A DNA stretch of 64,000 bases, taken from contig NZ_JAKIRP010000003.1 in NCBI RefSeq assembly GCF_021646545.1, positions 310,001-374,000 on the forward strand, read 5' to 3'. This DNA is from Chitinophaga filiformis. GTDB taxonomy: Bacteria > Bacteroidota > Bacteroidia > Chitinophagales > Chitinophagaceae. Made by a program: the position numbers and the translations under genes. The notes beneath the pieces are model-generated. The model made no database searches. It saw only the letters and a list, made by a program, of their open reading frames with translations, and was not told where the DNA came from. Positions 1 to 9,305 of the stretch are shown piece after piece; position 1 is the stretch's first letter; every line of letters starts with the position of its first letter.

Positions 1-630
1 TGCCTGCGCTATTTTCAGGAACTCTTCCACCTGTACCTTGCCGTCGAAGTTGTTGGCGTTGAGAAAATACATGAGAGCAGTCTTATCACTGATGGCCTTT
101 TCCAGTGCTTCGCGGCCACCTTCAACATATACGATCTTCAGCCCTGTATTTTTCAAAGCATGCACATAGGGAATATCGTGCTCTTTCTGCAGGATCACTT
201 CTGTTTTCATGCCTGTACCTTCCAGGAAGGGCAGCTGTACCACCTTCTTTTCGTCCATGCCGGTCAGTACGCCTGCAGCCCCCAATGTCATGGCAGCGGC
301 AGCTCCTGATGTAACAGTAGCGTATTCACAACGCAGCAGTTTAGCGATACGTTGCCCTACTTTATCCTGCAGCTCATCCAGCAATACATATTCTTTTGAA
401 GCATAATTGATGGCGCCCATCACTTCCGGGCGCATCAGGGAGCCTGTCATAAAAGTATAGGTACCGGCAGCATTGATAAAAGTGCGGATGCCCAGCTCCT
501 TGAAATAGTCCTTTCCACCTGCAGCCGCATCTACCGTTTCATCAGGTAAGGGCAATAGTTTAGTACTGCCTGCAAGAGCACCGAATACCGGGATTGCAGA
601 CATATTCTTCAATAAGTCTCTGCGTTTCAT
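1..630 (-). CDS. SelA-like PLP-dependent enzyme with Tat-type signal (partial)
   Basis: The reading frame starts at the ATG at 628-630 and is open to the left edge, so about 210 N-terminal residues are visible and the C-terminal part is missing. The start MKRRDLLKNMSAIPVFGAL is a twin-arginine-type signal (RRDLLK followed by a short hydrophobic stretch). The mature part contains GIRTFINAAGTYTFMTGS and CEYATVTSGAAAAMTLG, the N-terminal pattern of the SelA / D-glucosaminate-6-phosphate ammonia-lyase branch of fold-type I PLP enzymes. The PLP-binding lysine would lie outside the window. The gene follows a RidA-like gene in the ECF/FecR/SusCD operon. Members of this family eliminate ammonia from amino-sugar acids or amino acids; the exact substrate cannot be read here. 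Family call fairly sure, substrate unknown. Confidence 0.8.
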   Translation of the reverse strand, partial: MKRRDLLKNMSAIPVFGALAGSTKLLPLPDETVDAAAGGKDYFKELGIRTFINAAGTYTFMTGSLMRPEVMGAINYASKEYVLLDELQDKVGQRIAKLLRCEYATVTSGAAAAMTLGAAGVLTGMDEKKVVQLPFLEGTGMKTEVILQKEHDIPYVHALKNTGLKIVYVEGGREALEKAISDKTALMYFLNANNFDGKVQVEEFLKIAQA

Positions 631-752
631 CCGTTAATTTTTTATTTTTTACTGGTCGGATGGAACCTCGCATGAACCTGCCCCCGTGTGAACGAGGTCC
701 ATCATGCTCGGTTTCATAAGTAAAAAAAGAAAGAGTAAAGAAAAGCGCTTCC

Positions 753-1214
753 TCAGAGGGTAGCGATGCAATCCATCTCTACGAGAGAATCGCCGGGCAC
801 ACCTCCATATACTGCTACCGTGGTACGGACAGGCGGATTTTTACCGAACCGTCCTCTGAACACCTCATTCATCGCTTTGTAATCATTCAGATCATGCAGG
901 AACACACTTACTTTCAGCACCTTTTCCATTGATGACCCTGCCTTGGTCAGTACTTTCTCCATTTCTTTTAATACATGGTCCGTATGTGCTTTGATATCTC
1001 CTTCAAAGTGGGCGCCTATTCCCGCGATATAGACCGTGTTGCCATGGATCTTAAAACTTGAGAACAATGGCACTTCCTGGTCGTAGATCACCTCTCCCTG
1101 CGGAGTGCCTCCCGGCAAAGCAGGAGCTGCGGCTTTGGCAATTGCGTTGACACCTGTGATTCCAGCCAATGTAGCTGCTATCTTCTTTAATACGGATCTT
1201 CTTTGGTTTTGCAT
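753..1214 (-). CDS. RidA/YjgF/UK114-family protein with Tat-like signal
   Basis: A 153-residue protein. Residues 1-30 (MQNQRRSVLKKIAATLAG...) form a twin-arginine-like export signal, which is unusual because RidA proteins are normally cytosolic. The rest is a full RidA domain: the conserved arginine segment NPPVRTTVAVYG is present, and the C-terminal VEMDCIATL corresponds to the usual IEIEAIA strand, with Asp where Glu is common. RidA enzymes hydrolyse reactive enamine/imine intermediates released by PLP enzymes. The next gene in the operon encodes an exported PLP-dependent SelA-like enzyme, so the two probably work together outside the cytoplasm. The gene lies 29 bp after the SusD stop, in the same transcription unit. 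Confidence 0.88.
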   Translation of the reverse strand: MQNQRRSVLKKIAATLAGITGVNAIAKAAAPALPGGTPQGEVIYDQEVPLFSSFKIHGNTVYIAGIGAHFEGDIKAHTDHVLKEMEKVLTKAGSSMEKVLKVSVFLHDLNDYKAMNEVFRGRFGKNPPVRTTVAVYGGVPGDSLVEMDCIATL

Positions 1215-1243
1215 GATTTCAGTTAATTTGAGATACGGGTATG

Positions 1244-2776
1244 TTATTGTTTATCCCACCATACGCGGGTTGTCATCAGGTTTGGTCCCTGACGGGTAAT
1301 TGCTTCCGCCAGGCTGCCGCTGTTCACGCTTTCTTCAGAAGGCGGATATAACAGACGGCGGGGAATAGTGCCACCGGTCGTATTACCAGGAACATTTACC
1401 GGTGTCAATGCAGGATATCCGGTACGGCGCCAGTTAGCATGTATCTCCTGCTCATCGAGGAATAAAGACACCCATTTCTCCTGCCCGATCATCGCTTTCA
1501 TAGCCTCTGCACCTCCTGTCAGCGGATGAGCAGCCTGATAGGCAGCGATCTTTTCCCGGGCAATCACACCACCACTGCCAAACAATGCCCAGTTACGCAT
1601 AGAAGCCCCAATGGCGTCAGCAAATGCGCCAGCAGCGCTTCCTTCCCACCAGCCATTCACGCCCGCTTCTGCCAGCAACAAGTTCACTTCGGCGGCACTC
1701 ATCAGGATGAAAGGGGCATTGTATTGAAGGATAGTAGCCGGATTCGGCTCTGAATAGGTGGTAAAATCAGCCGGCTTATTCAGCAGACCATTTGGCATAC
1801 CCTTCTGGAGTGCGGTGCTGGTATCTGCTTTACCATTATTCCATACTATAGCAATAACATTCAAACGGGGGTCATTGTTTGCCCTAAGCACATCAATAAA
1901 TGTCTTGGCCAGCTTACCGCCCTCTGTATTGTTATTGCCATTTGCTACTGCATAATCGTTAGACAACATACTGGCTGCTGCAGGATTACGGTTGATAGCC
2001 TGTGAACCATCCACATACTTCATCGTAGCAATATCTCCATCCGCGGTGATGACACCTCCGGCAATAGCCTTCTTTACCCAGGTCTCTGCCACATCAGGCG
2101 CCTTTCTTGACAGCCGCATGCCCAGACGCAGCATCAGGGAATACGCGAACTTCTTCCACTTGTTCACATCACCGGAATAAACAAAGTCGCCAGGACCAAA
2201 AGTTGCTACTGCCGGATCCAGTTTCGCAGCTGATTCGTCCAGCTCTTTCAGCATGTCGGCATAGATATCTTCCTGTGCGTCATATTTCGGTGTGAAGTTA
2301 TTTTCTGTATATCCTTTCGCTGAAGCTGAATATGGAATGTCGCCGTACAGGTCTGTCAGGCGGTGCATGATGTACACCCTGAAAATGCGGGCGATAGCCA
2401 GCTTATTCCCGTCAGCAGGATTATCTGCATCCAGTGCATTGATAGTAGTGGCTATTTCATTGACAGCAGTTGTATATCCTGTTGTGAAATAATCGTAGGG
2501 ATAGGTACCCTGCTGGAAATAATATTTATCACCGATACCAGGTACATCCTTGTAAGTAGCGAAATGTTGCATAGAACCGCCACAGGCCAGTACATCAGTA
2601 GAGAAATAGCTGTTTCCAAAAGCATCCAGCAAAGCTTTACTGAACATATATTCAGGCTGTACGGTCGGTGATGCATCCGGATTCACATTCATTTCTTCGA
2701 ATCCTTTATCACAGGACTGGAAAGCCAGCGTTGCTGCAATGGCTGTATATAGTAAGTAGTTAAAGCGCATTTTCAT
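1244..2776 (-). CDS. SusD/RagB-type nutrient-binding lipoprotein
   Basis: A 510-residue surface lipoprotein. The start is followed by a hydrophobic segment and a lipobox (LAFQSC, Cys near residue 22). The mature N terminus DKGFEEMNVNPDASPTVQPEYMFSKALLD is typical of the SusD-like superfamily (the branch often annotated SusD/RagB-like). SusD proteins sit on the outer face of the outer membrane and form the lid over the SusC channel. The gene begins 18 bp after the SusC stop and is followed closely by the RidA-like gene. The downstream enzymes suggest a nitrogen-containing ligand, but the ligand cannot be read from the sequence. Confidence 0.93.
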   Translation of the reverse strand: MKMRFNYLLYTAIAATLAFQSCDKGFEEMNVNPDASPTVQPEYMFSKALLDAFGNSYFSTDVLACGGSMQHFATYKDVPGIGDKYYFQQGTYPYDYFTTGYTTAVNEIATTINALDADNPADGNKLAIARIFRVYIMHRLTDLYGDIPYSASAKGYTENNFTPKYDAQEDIYADMLKELDESAAKLDPAVATFGPGDFVYSGDVNKWKKFAYSLMLRLGMRLSRKAPDVAETWVKKAIAGGVITADGDIATMKYVDGSQAINRNPAAASMLSNDYAVANGNNNTEGGKLAKTFIDVLRANNDPRLNVIAIVWNNGKADTSTALQKGMPNGLLNKPADFTTYSEPNPATILQYNAPFILMSAAEVNLLLAEAGVNGWWEGSAAGAFADAIGASMRNWALFGSGGVIAREKIAAYQAAHPLTGGAEAMKAMIGQEKWVSLFLDEQEIHANWRRTGYPALTPVNVPGNTTGGTIPRRLLYPPSEESVNSGSLAEAITRQGPNLMTTRVWWDKQ

Positions 2777-2794
2777 CCGTAGTAGTTTTAGAGA

Positions 2795-5700
2795 TTAGAA
2801 TTTCACCATCAGGTTAGCACCGAAGCTTCTTGTACGTGGAATACCAAACGCCTCAAAGCCTTGTGCATTACCATTTGTATAGCTGGATTCCGGATCGAAG
2901 TTGTCAGTCTTTTTGTACAGGATGGCCAGGTTACGAGCTACAAAAGAGATGGAAGCACTCTGCACAAACTTCATCTTCTGTACAGGGATCTGATAACTGA
3001 AGATCACCTGGCGCAGTTTTACAAAGCTGCCGTCAAACAGGAACTGATCTGTGTAGTTCTTGGTGTTGTCGTAATAGAGACGCAGATTCGCTACCGGGAT
3101 CGTGTTGTGGTATTCATTACCATTCTGGTCAACACCATTCAGTTCCAGACCTGTTTCCCTTCCTGCCAGTGTTTTCTTGTGCAGACCGAAACGGGTGGCG
3201 TATACATCTGTACCGGAGAATACTTTGTTACCAAACTTACCGTCCAGCAATATATCGAGCGAGAGACGTTTGTAATTGAAAGTGTTGCTCAGCCCCATTG
3301 TTAAAGGTGGCACCCCATTGCCGAGAGCTACCAGGTCACTCTTCTGCTCATAACCTGTTGTGCTGTTATATACAGTTTGTCCTTTTGCATTCTTTACAGT
3401 AGTATATCCTTTAATAATACCATAAGGCTGTCCTACTGTATTGTGGATAAATGCCCAGCTACCTACGCTCGTTGCCATCTGTAAAGTGGTCAAACCCGCA
3501 GCCAGCTGCTCTACCCTGCTGGTATTATGCGCCATATTGTAGCTCACATTCCACGAGAAGTTCTTTGATTTAACAGGTGTACCGGTCAACAGTAACTCGA
3601 TCCCTTTGTTAGACAACTTACCTACGTTCAGCAAAGCGTTGTTATAACCGGAAGCGGTAGATACAGCTGTGCTTACGATATCGTCAGTAGTCTGCTTCTT
3701 ATAATAAGTGAGGTCAATACCCAGTCTGTTATCGAAGAACTGTACTTCGCCGCCCACTTCAAAAGTAGTAGAGGTCAGCGGTTTCAGGTTGGAGTTGGTA
3801 ACCAGGTTCACGAGATTGGATTGTGTGATCTGCTGTACCGGACGGCCCAGGTGACCACCCTGTACCATAGAGTAAGTCTGGTTCAGGATGTAAGGATCGG
3901 GCGTAGCACCACCCACCTGTGCCCATGAACTGCGCAGTTTTGCAAAGCTGATCGCTTTAGGCAGTTTTACCGCATCTGACAATATAACACTTCCACCTAC
4001 AGACGGGTAGAAGATATTGTTGCTCTTTGGACTGAGTGTGGAGAACCAGTCCTGGCGTCCTGTGAAGTTCAGGAAGATGACAGATTTATAATCCAGGTCC
4101 ACAGAACCGAACACTGAGTTGGTGGCTACTTTATTCCTTGTAGGCGTAGTAGTAGAAGTGGTCAGATTGGTAGAACTGTAGAAGAACGGAATGATAAACT
4201 GTGTACCGGTGATAGCGGTCTGGTTGGAATTGAAGCGACGGGCATTCACACCAGCCAGTGCATTCACACCAATAGTACCGGCAATCTTGGTATTGTAGTT
4301 GGCAGTCACCATAGAGTTGGTCTCAGCAACTGCATTTCTCAGTTCACTGTACTCACCTGCAGCACCGGTCGTATATACTGTACCGGTAGGAATGATACCT
4401 ACGTAGTTGTAGTTAAAGAAGTCGCGGCTCACAGTACCTTTTACATAGAGGTTCTTCAGCAGATCGTACTTCACGCTCGCCTGACCGATAAAACGGTTTT
4501 TGGTATCGTTGTTCTTAAACCTGTTGATAACGAAGTAAGGGTTAGATGCGTACGCGGTTTCGTTCCACTGGATCTCACGGCCTGTTTCATCATAACCGGG
4601 ATCGAGTGAGCGGATATCCACCGTGTTTGCGATCATATACACGCCCCAGTTGGGGTTACCGGTGGCATCCCCGGAACTGGAGCGGTTGGTTGCATTCTCA
4701 ACATTATATTGCGCTACAGCTTCTATGCTCAGTTTTTTACCCAGGAAAGCATTCAGGTTCAGGTTCGCGATCTTCTTGTCGAACTTGGAGTTGGGAACGA
4801 TGCTTTTACTGTTGGTATTAGAGAGCGAGAAGCGGAAATTTATGTTCTCACTGCCACCGTTGAATGCTACAGTATTGGTAAAGGTAGATCCGGTACGGTA
4901 GAAGTTTTTGATATTATCCCTCTGAGGAGAATAGGTATGCATTTTACCATCGAAGGCGATGTATTGCGTACCATCCATTTTAGTACCCCATGAACGGCGG
5001 CCGTAGGTAATAGCTTCTGCCTGTGAAGTTGGCTTCAGGCCTTTATCACCCTGACCATATTCATACTGCCAGTCAGGCATTACGGAAGGCGTTTCCAGGG
5101 TCATAGTAGTATTGTAGTCTACACCAATACCTTTACGGGCGCGGCCTTTTTTGGTAGTGATGAGGATAACGCCATTTGCAGCACGGGAGCCGTACAATGC
5201 AGCAGCAGAACCACCTTTCAATACGCTGATGGTCTCGATGTCGTCCGGATTGATACCGCCGATACCATCACCTCTGTCCACGTTCTGGCCACCACCGCCG
5301 GTAGTAGGTGCACCACCTGGTGTGGTATTGTCTATCGGCATACCATTCACTACATATAAAGGCTGGTTCTCACTACCCAGTGAACTGTTACCACGGATGA
5401 TCACACGGCTGGAACCACCGGGGCCGCTTGCCAGGCTCGTAGCGTTCACACCGGCGATCTTTCCGCTCAAAGCATTGGCGATGTTCACTTCGCGTGCCTG
5501 TGTAAATTCACTTCCTTTTACTTCTGTTACGGCATATACCAGCGCCTTTTTCTCTTTTCTGATACCGAGGGCTGTTACTACCACTTCAGACAATGATTCA
5601 TTCGCTTCTGCAAGGCTTACGGTTAAAGGAGCGGCCGCATCGGTCACGTTCACTTCCTGTTTGCTGAAGCCCATAGAGCTTACAATCAGCACGAAGGGAG

Positions 5701-6238
5701 GAGTAGCGCCCTTCAGGTTCAGTTCAAAACTGCCATCAGCAGCAGCCATCGTAGCGACTGATGTGTTTCCCTTGAGCACAATGCTGGCGCCGGGAATGGG
5801 TGCGCCATCAGGACCCGTTACCTTACCCTTCAGCTTATCAGCCATCAGACTGTTGACGTTCAGTATGGTAGCGGCTGTTGGTACATATATGGAATACTGT
5901 GTTTTATTGACGCGCATATAGGCTAATGAGAAATCAGAAAGCAGCAGCTTCAGGGCAGCTTCTGCCTCCATACGCTCTGCTTTTTCCAGTAACTCAGCAG
6001 ATACTACTTTCCCGTCCAGTAGCCCCTCCTTGTAAGCAATACGGATATTCTGGAACTTCTTCAGCTTTATTAAAGCTTCTTTCAGGGACACAGTAGCTGA
6101 TACATGTTTTACAGGGATCTTATCAGATTGCCTCGCGGCATACATCGAGGGCGTCTGTGCACTGGCAGATATGGCAATACCTGGCAGCAGGGCACAAGAG
6201 AGCAGCCCCAAAACGAGATTTTGGTTCAAAATGTTCAT
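2795..6238 (-). CDS. SusC/RagA TonB-linked transporter with STN signalling domain
   Basis: A 1147-residue outer-membrane transporter. After a signal peptide (ending near ISASAQ) comes an STN domain at about residues 40-125, the part that contacts FecR-type anti-sigma proteins. A carboxypeptidase-regulatory-like domain follows at about 135-215 (KLKGKVTGPDGAPIPGASIV). Next are the SusC plug with SEVVVTALGIRKEKKAL and the PLYVVNGMPIDN motif, then a beta-barrel ending in an aromatic-terminated strand (GANLMVKF). The ALGIRKEKKAL variant defines a recognised SusC subgroup. With the FecR and sigma-factor genes directly upstream it forms a trans-envelope signalling cascade, so the operon is probably self-induced by its substrate. 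Confidence 0.95.
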   Translation of the reverse strand: MNILNQNLVLGLLSCALLPGIAISASAQTPSMYAARQSDKIPVKHVSATVSLKEALIKLKKFQNIRIAYKEGLLDGKVVSAELLEKAERMEAEAALKLLLSDFSLAYMRVNKTQYSIYVPTAATILNVNSLMADKLKGKVTGPDGAPIPGASIVLKGNTSVATMAAADGSFELNLKGATPPFVLIVSSMGFSKQEVNVTDAAAPLTVSLAEANESLSEVVVTALGIRKEKKALVYAVTEVKGSEFTQAREVNIANALSGKIAGVNATSLASGPGGSSRVIIRGNSSLGSENQPLYVVNGMPIDNTTPGGAPTTGGGGQNVDRGDGIGGINPDDIETISVLKGGSAAALYGSRAANGVILITTKKGRARKGIGVDYNTTMTLETPSVMPDWQYEYGQGDKGLKPTSQAEAITYGRRSWGTKMDGTQYIAFDGKMHTYSPQRDNIKNFYRTGSTFTNTVAFNGGSENINFRFSLSNTNSKSIVPNSKFDKKIANLNLNAFLGKKLSIEAVAQYNVENATNRSSSGDATGNPNWGVYMIANTVDIRSLDPGYDETGREIQWNETAYASNPYFVINRFKNNDTKNRFIGQASVKYDLLKNLYVKGTVSRDFFNYNYVGIIPTGTVYTTGAAGEYSELRNAVAETNSMVTANYNTKIAGTIGVNALAGVNARRFNSNQTAITGTQFIIPFFYSSTNLTTSTTTPTRNKVATNSVFGSVDLDYKSVIFLNFTGRQDWFSTLSPKSNNIFYPSVGGSVILSDAVKLPKAISFAKLRSSWAQVGGATPDPYILNQTYSMVQGGHLGRPVQQITQSNLVNLVTNSNLKPLTSTTFEVGGEVQFFDNRLGIDLTYYKKQTTDDIVSTAVSTASGYNNALLNVGKLSNKGIELLLTGTPVKSKNFSWNVSYNMAHNTSRVEQLAAGLTTLQMATSVGSWAFIHNTVGQPYGIIKGYTTVKNAKGQTVYNSTTGYEQKSDLVALGNGVPPLTMGLSNTFNYKRLSLDILLDGKFGNKVFSGTDVYATRFGLHKKTLAGRETGLELNGVDQNGNEYHNTIPVANLRLYYDNTKNYTDQFLFDGSFVKLRQVIFSYQIPVQKMKFVQSASISFVARNLAILYKKTDNFDPESSYTNGNAQGFEAFGIPRTRSFGANLMVKF

Positions 6239-6297
6239 AATTTTTTTTTACGTGTCCTAGTTTCTTCCGCAGCGTTTACGCGCGTGTTTTCCCGCTG

Positions 6298-7353
6298 TTA
6301 TTTTCCTGAAGTAATGACAAGCTCCTTCTCAGAAGGCTGTTCTATTTTGACGTTCAGCGTCGTGGTAATTACAGTCAATAGTTCTTCTACGTTGGCTACG
6401 TTAATATCTCCCTCGATCTTTAGCTTTTTGATTGATTGTTCACTGACCTTTACAGTGTAACCATAGTTGTCCTGCAATGTTTCTATTATCTCACTTAATG
6501 TGGCATCTGTAAACGTTAGTGGTACCTGTGTCCAACGTTTAATTGATTCCGGCTTGTCTATCTTTTTAGTTAGTAATAAATGACTATCTGCGTATTCAAT
6601 ATAATCGCCCGGCAACATCACCACTGCTTTCGGTGCGGCAGGGCCGTTGAATCCTACCTGGATCTTTCCTGTTACCAGTCCCACCTTCGTTTTTCCATGG
6701 CGGCTTCTTACATTAAAGGACGTTCCCAATACTTCTATCGTAAGGCCATTGCTATGTACCAGGAAGCGTTGTCCGGGCCGGATATTAAGTGTATCCCTGT
6801 TCAGGTGTTTCACATCGAAGAAAGCCTCTCCTTCTATCCATACTTCCCTGGCAGCGGTGGTATCCCATTTCTCGTTGAATGTAATGGAGGAAGAAGCATT
6901 CAGCGTTACTACTGAATGGTCGGGCAGCGTGATCGTTCTCTTTTCACCATAGCCTGTTGCTATCACTTCCTGTGCTGGTTTACCCAGTTTTGTATAGAGC
7001 AGGTAACCACCCACAGTCGCGATCAGGACAATGGCCGCAGCGCGTACCCAGGTGCTCATGCGACGGATCAGTGCAGGACGGCGGTTGTTATTTGCTTCTA
7101 TGGTAGCGGTGATCCTCTCCAGCACATGTGCCTTATTATCCTTGTTCTCCCACACTTCCTGCGAACGATAGGTACGGATCACGCTGACGGCAAACTCATA
7201 GTTAGCGGCAGCGGATGGGTACTCCAAAGGGAATTCGCTCCAGAACTGTGCTACAAGTGCATCCTGTTCTTTGCCTGACACCCACTTTATAAAGGCATCA
7301 TCGTCCAGGAAGTCTTCCAATCTATATGTTGCATATTTCTCATTGTTCATCAC
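6298..7353 (-). CDS. FecR-family anti-sigma factor
   Basis: A 351-residue single-pass inner-membrane protein. The cytoplasmic N-terminal part (1-100) would bind the sigma factor. A transmembrane helix lies at about 102-121 (AAAIVLIATVGGYLLY). The periplasmic part is a FecR domain (YGEKRTITLPDHSVVTLNASS; WIEGEAFFDVKH) with a C-terminal DUF4974-type secretin-like segment (PLTFTDATLSEIIETLQDNY). It sits between the ECF sigma gene and the STN-SusC gene, the usual Bacteroidota order. It transmits the ligand-bound state of the transporter to the sigma factor. The start could also be the second Met, one codon later. Confidence 0.95.
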   Translation of the reverse strand: MMNNEKYATYRLEDFLDDDAFIKWVSGKEQDALVAQFWSEFPLEYPSAAANYEFAVSVIRTYRSQEVWENKDNKAHVLERITATIEANNNRRPALIRRMSTWVRAAAIVLIATVGGYLLYTKLGKPAQEVIATGYGEKRTITLPDHSVVTLNASSSITFNEKWDTTAAREVWIEGEAFFDVKHLNRDTLNIRPGQRFLVHSNGLTIEVLGTSFNVRSRHGKTKVGLVTGKIQVGFNGPAAPKAVVMLPGDYIEYADSHLLLTKKIDKPESIKRWTQVPLTFTDATLSEIIETLQDNYGYTVKVSEQSIKKLKIEGDINVANVEELLTVITTTLNVKIEQPSEKELVITSGK

Positions 7354-7395
7354 GATATCCCCGATTTACTACTATTAGACATGACATGGTGGAAA

Positions 7396-8016
7396 TTATC
7401 CCTCTGGAATCAAACTTTTTTTCGAAAAACTTTTAGACAGGAAAAACAGTACGCTTAAAATTGTCAGGAAACGCTTATCTGACACCTTTTGCAGGTTATC
7501 GAGGGCCTTATATAATAACTTGTAGGTTGAGCTCATATTAATGTCCATAATGACGGCGATTTCCTCATAGGACATTCCTTCATAAAAGCGGAGAAAGATG
7601 ATCTCCTGCTGGCGTGCGGGCAATGTATTGACCAGGGCAATCACCTGGTTCCTGAGTTCCTGTTCTTCCTGGCGGAAAGAGGCATCGGGAATGAAGTTCA
7701 CCGCAAAGCCGCCCTGTCCGGAAGCATTATCCAGTTCAACAAATTTGGACAGGGATTGTAGTTTACGGAACAATGCAGAGCGTAACGCTTTGTACAGGTA
7801 GTTCTTCACGGAGGCAGGGTTGCCCAGCCGTGTACGGGTGGTCCATAATCTTACGAAAAGATCATGTACTACATCCTGGATCAGGTCCGCGTCCTGCGTA
7901 AACTTGCGGCCATAATTGTTCAACAGTTCATAAAATTCGCCGTAGAGCGCAGTAAAGGCATCCCAATCCCCCTGTTTAAACGCATTCCACCATAACACGT
8001 GACTCTCCGATTGCAT
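7396..8016 (-). CDS. ECF-type RNA polymerase sigma factor (FecI-like)
   Basis: A 206-residue sigma-70-family protein. Region 2 is visible at about residues 25-75 (DLIQDVVHDLFVRLWTTR). Region 4 with its helix-turn-helix is at about 130-180 (ARQQEIIFLRFYEGMSYEEIAVIMDI). The C terminus carries a short hydrophobic stretch (FLTILSVLFFLS), a common feature of this Bacteroidota group. It is the first gene of the FecR-SusC-SusD run and is probably held inactive by the FecR protein until substrate binds the transporter. Confidence 0.95.
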   Translation of the reverse strand: MQSESHVLWWNAFKQGDWDAFTALYGEFYELLNNYGRKFTQDADLIQDVVHDLFVRLWTTRTRLGNPASVKNYLYKALRSALFRKLQSLSKFVELDNASGQGGFAVNFIPDASFRQEEQELRNQVIALVNTLPARQQEIIFLRFYEGMSYEEIAVIMDINMSSTYKLLYKALDNLQKVSDKRFLTILSVLFFLSKSFSKKSLIPEG

Positions 8017-8092
8017 TGGCAGTAAGTTTAGGAAGACGATTGCCTAATAATACAAAAAAATTACCGGCCGGTGGTAACATTTTCGTTTCACA

Positions 8093-9169
8093 TCAGATTT
8101 TTACGATGATATTTCTTTTATACATGATCCATACTGGTATGAATAGCAGCAACACGAGAGTGATGGCTGCGGCAAGGGATGCATTGAAAGGTGAAAATAG
8201 CCCGGAGTAACCGCTGAACATCCCTCCCGACATCCCTTTAAAGATCATAGGAATGGCTCCGGATAAAACGTAGGCAGTAATGGCATTTCTGCCGAAGGCT
8301 ACAAAAGGCGGTGTCAAACGCCGGTATTGCTGCACGTCAATGAACCAATACGATAATGCCAGGCCCATCGCCGCTAGTCCGCCGGTATACAGTACGAATG
8401 AACTTGTCCAGAGGGACTTGTTGATCGGGAATACCCCGTCCCATACCAGTCCCGCCAGCACAGCCAGAAAACCTGCTGAAAACAGCCACGACACCTTTTC
8501 CGCATCCTCCTTATCCTTCCGCCGCAGCCAGTCGCCCGTCATAATACCCAGCAGGCCTGTCGAAATAGCCGGCAGGGTGCTTAAAATCCCTTCAGGGTCC
8601 CAGGTGCGGGCCTGCTTCCACAGATGCCGCTCTCCCATTATAGTACGGTCCAGCCAGGCAGCCAGATTAGTACCAGGCTCCAGGTTCGCCGGGCCTGTAC
8701 CCGGTACCGGAACTACTGTCATCAGCAGCCAGTATATCACCAGAAACGAAAAACAAAGCCATATACGGGCTTTTGTGCCCGTTTTGAGGTACAATAGGGA
8801 GATGACAAGAAAAACGATCGCAATGCGCTGTAAAACGCCCAGGATCCTCAGATTATAGAAGTCAAAGGAAGGGATCAGGCGGAAGGCCAGTCCGATGCCA
8901 AATAGGATCGCCGCCCGGCGGAAAATATGCAGGATCAACTTTTCATGTTCTTCGGTATCTGCCCTGCGGCTGCTCAGCGCAAAGGTGACAGATACGCCTA
9001 CCATAAAGAGGAAAAAGGGAAATACGAGGTCGGTGGGTGTACAGCCATTCCATTTTGAATGTTCCAGTGGCGGATAAACGTAGGACCAGCTTCCCGGGTT
9101 ATTGACCAGGATCATAGCTGCCACGGTCAAACCCCTGAAAAAGTCGAGCGACAGGAGCCTTTGTTTCAT
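8093..9169 (-). CDS. Membrane acyltransferase of the heparan-alpha-glucosaminide N-acetyltransferase type
   Basis: A 358-residue protein with about ten hydrophobic segments. The N terminus (RLLSLDFFRGLTVAAMILVN, then PTDLVFPFFLFMVGVSVTF) is the signature of the DUF5009/NagX/HGSNAT family, whose characterised member acetylates terminal glucosamine across the lysosomal membrane. Bacterial relatives often lie in glycan-use loci and are thought to act on amino sugars at the inner membrane. The gene lies 76 bp upstream of the ECF sigma gene on the same strand and could be co-transcribed. This is weak support for an amino-sugar theme in the locus. The acceptor is unknown. Confidence 0.85.
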   Translation of the reverse strand: MKQRLLSLDFFRGLTVAAMILVNNPGSWSYVYPPLEHSKWNGCTPTDLVFPFFLFMVGVSVTFALSSRRADTEEHEKLILHIFRRAAILFGIGLAFRLIPSFDFYNLRILGVLQRIAIVFLVISLLYLKTGTKARIWLCFSFLVIYWLLMTVVPVPGTGPANLEPGTNLAAWLDRTIMGERHLWKQARTWDPEGILSTLPAISTGLLGIMTGDWLRRKDKEDAEKVSWLFSAGFLAVLAGLVWDGVFPINKSLWTSSFVLYTGGLAAMGLALSYWFIDVQQYRRLTPPFVAFGRNAITAYVLSGAIPMIFKGMSGGMFSGYSGLFSPFNASLAAAITLVLLLFIPVWIMYKRNIIVKI

Positions 9170-9305
9170 TTAAATTGCGATTTTATTCTGGTTGAGTATT
9201 GCCTTGGCAGTTAAGATAATAGAATAATTTCTATATTGCACTATAACTGTATCTGGAAAATATTTCCATTTTAACCCTGGTTTAGCCCGTAGAAAAACCT
9301 TAAGC

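Noticed and set aside
5151..5921. 256-residue plus-strand open frame
   Set aside because: It lies wholly antisense to the SusC gene, whose domains are clear, and shows no family signature or signal.
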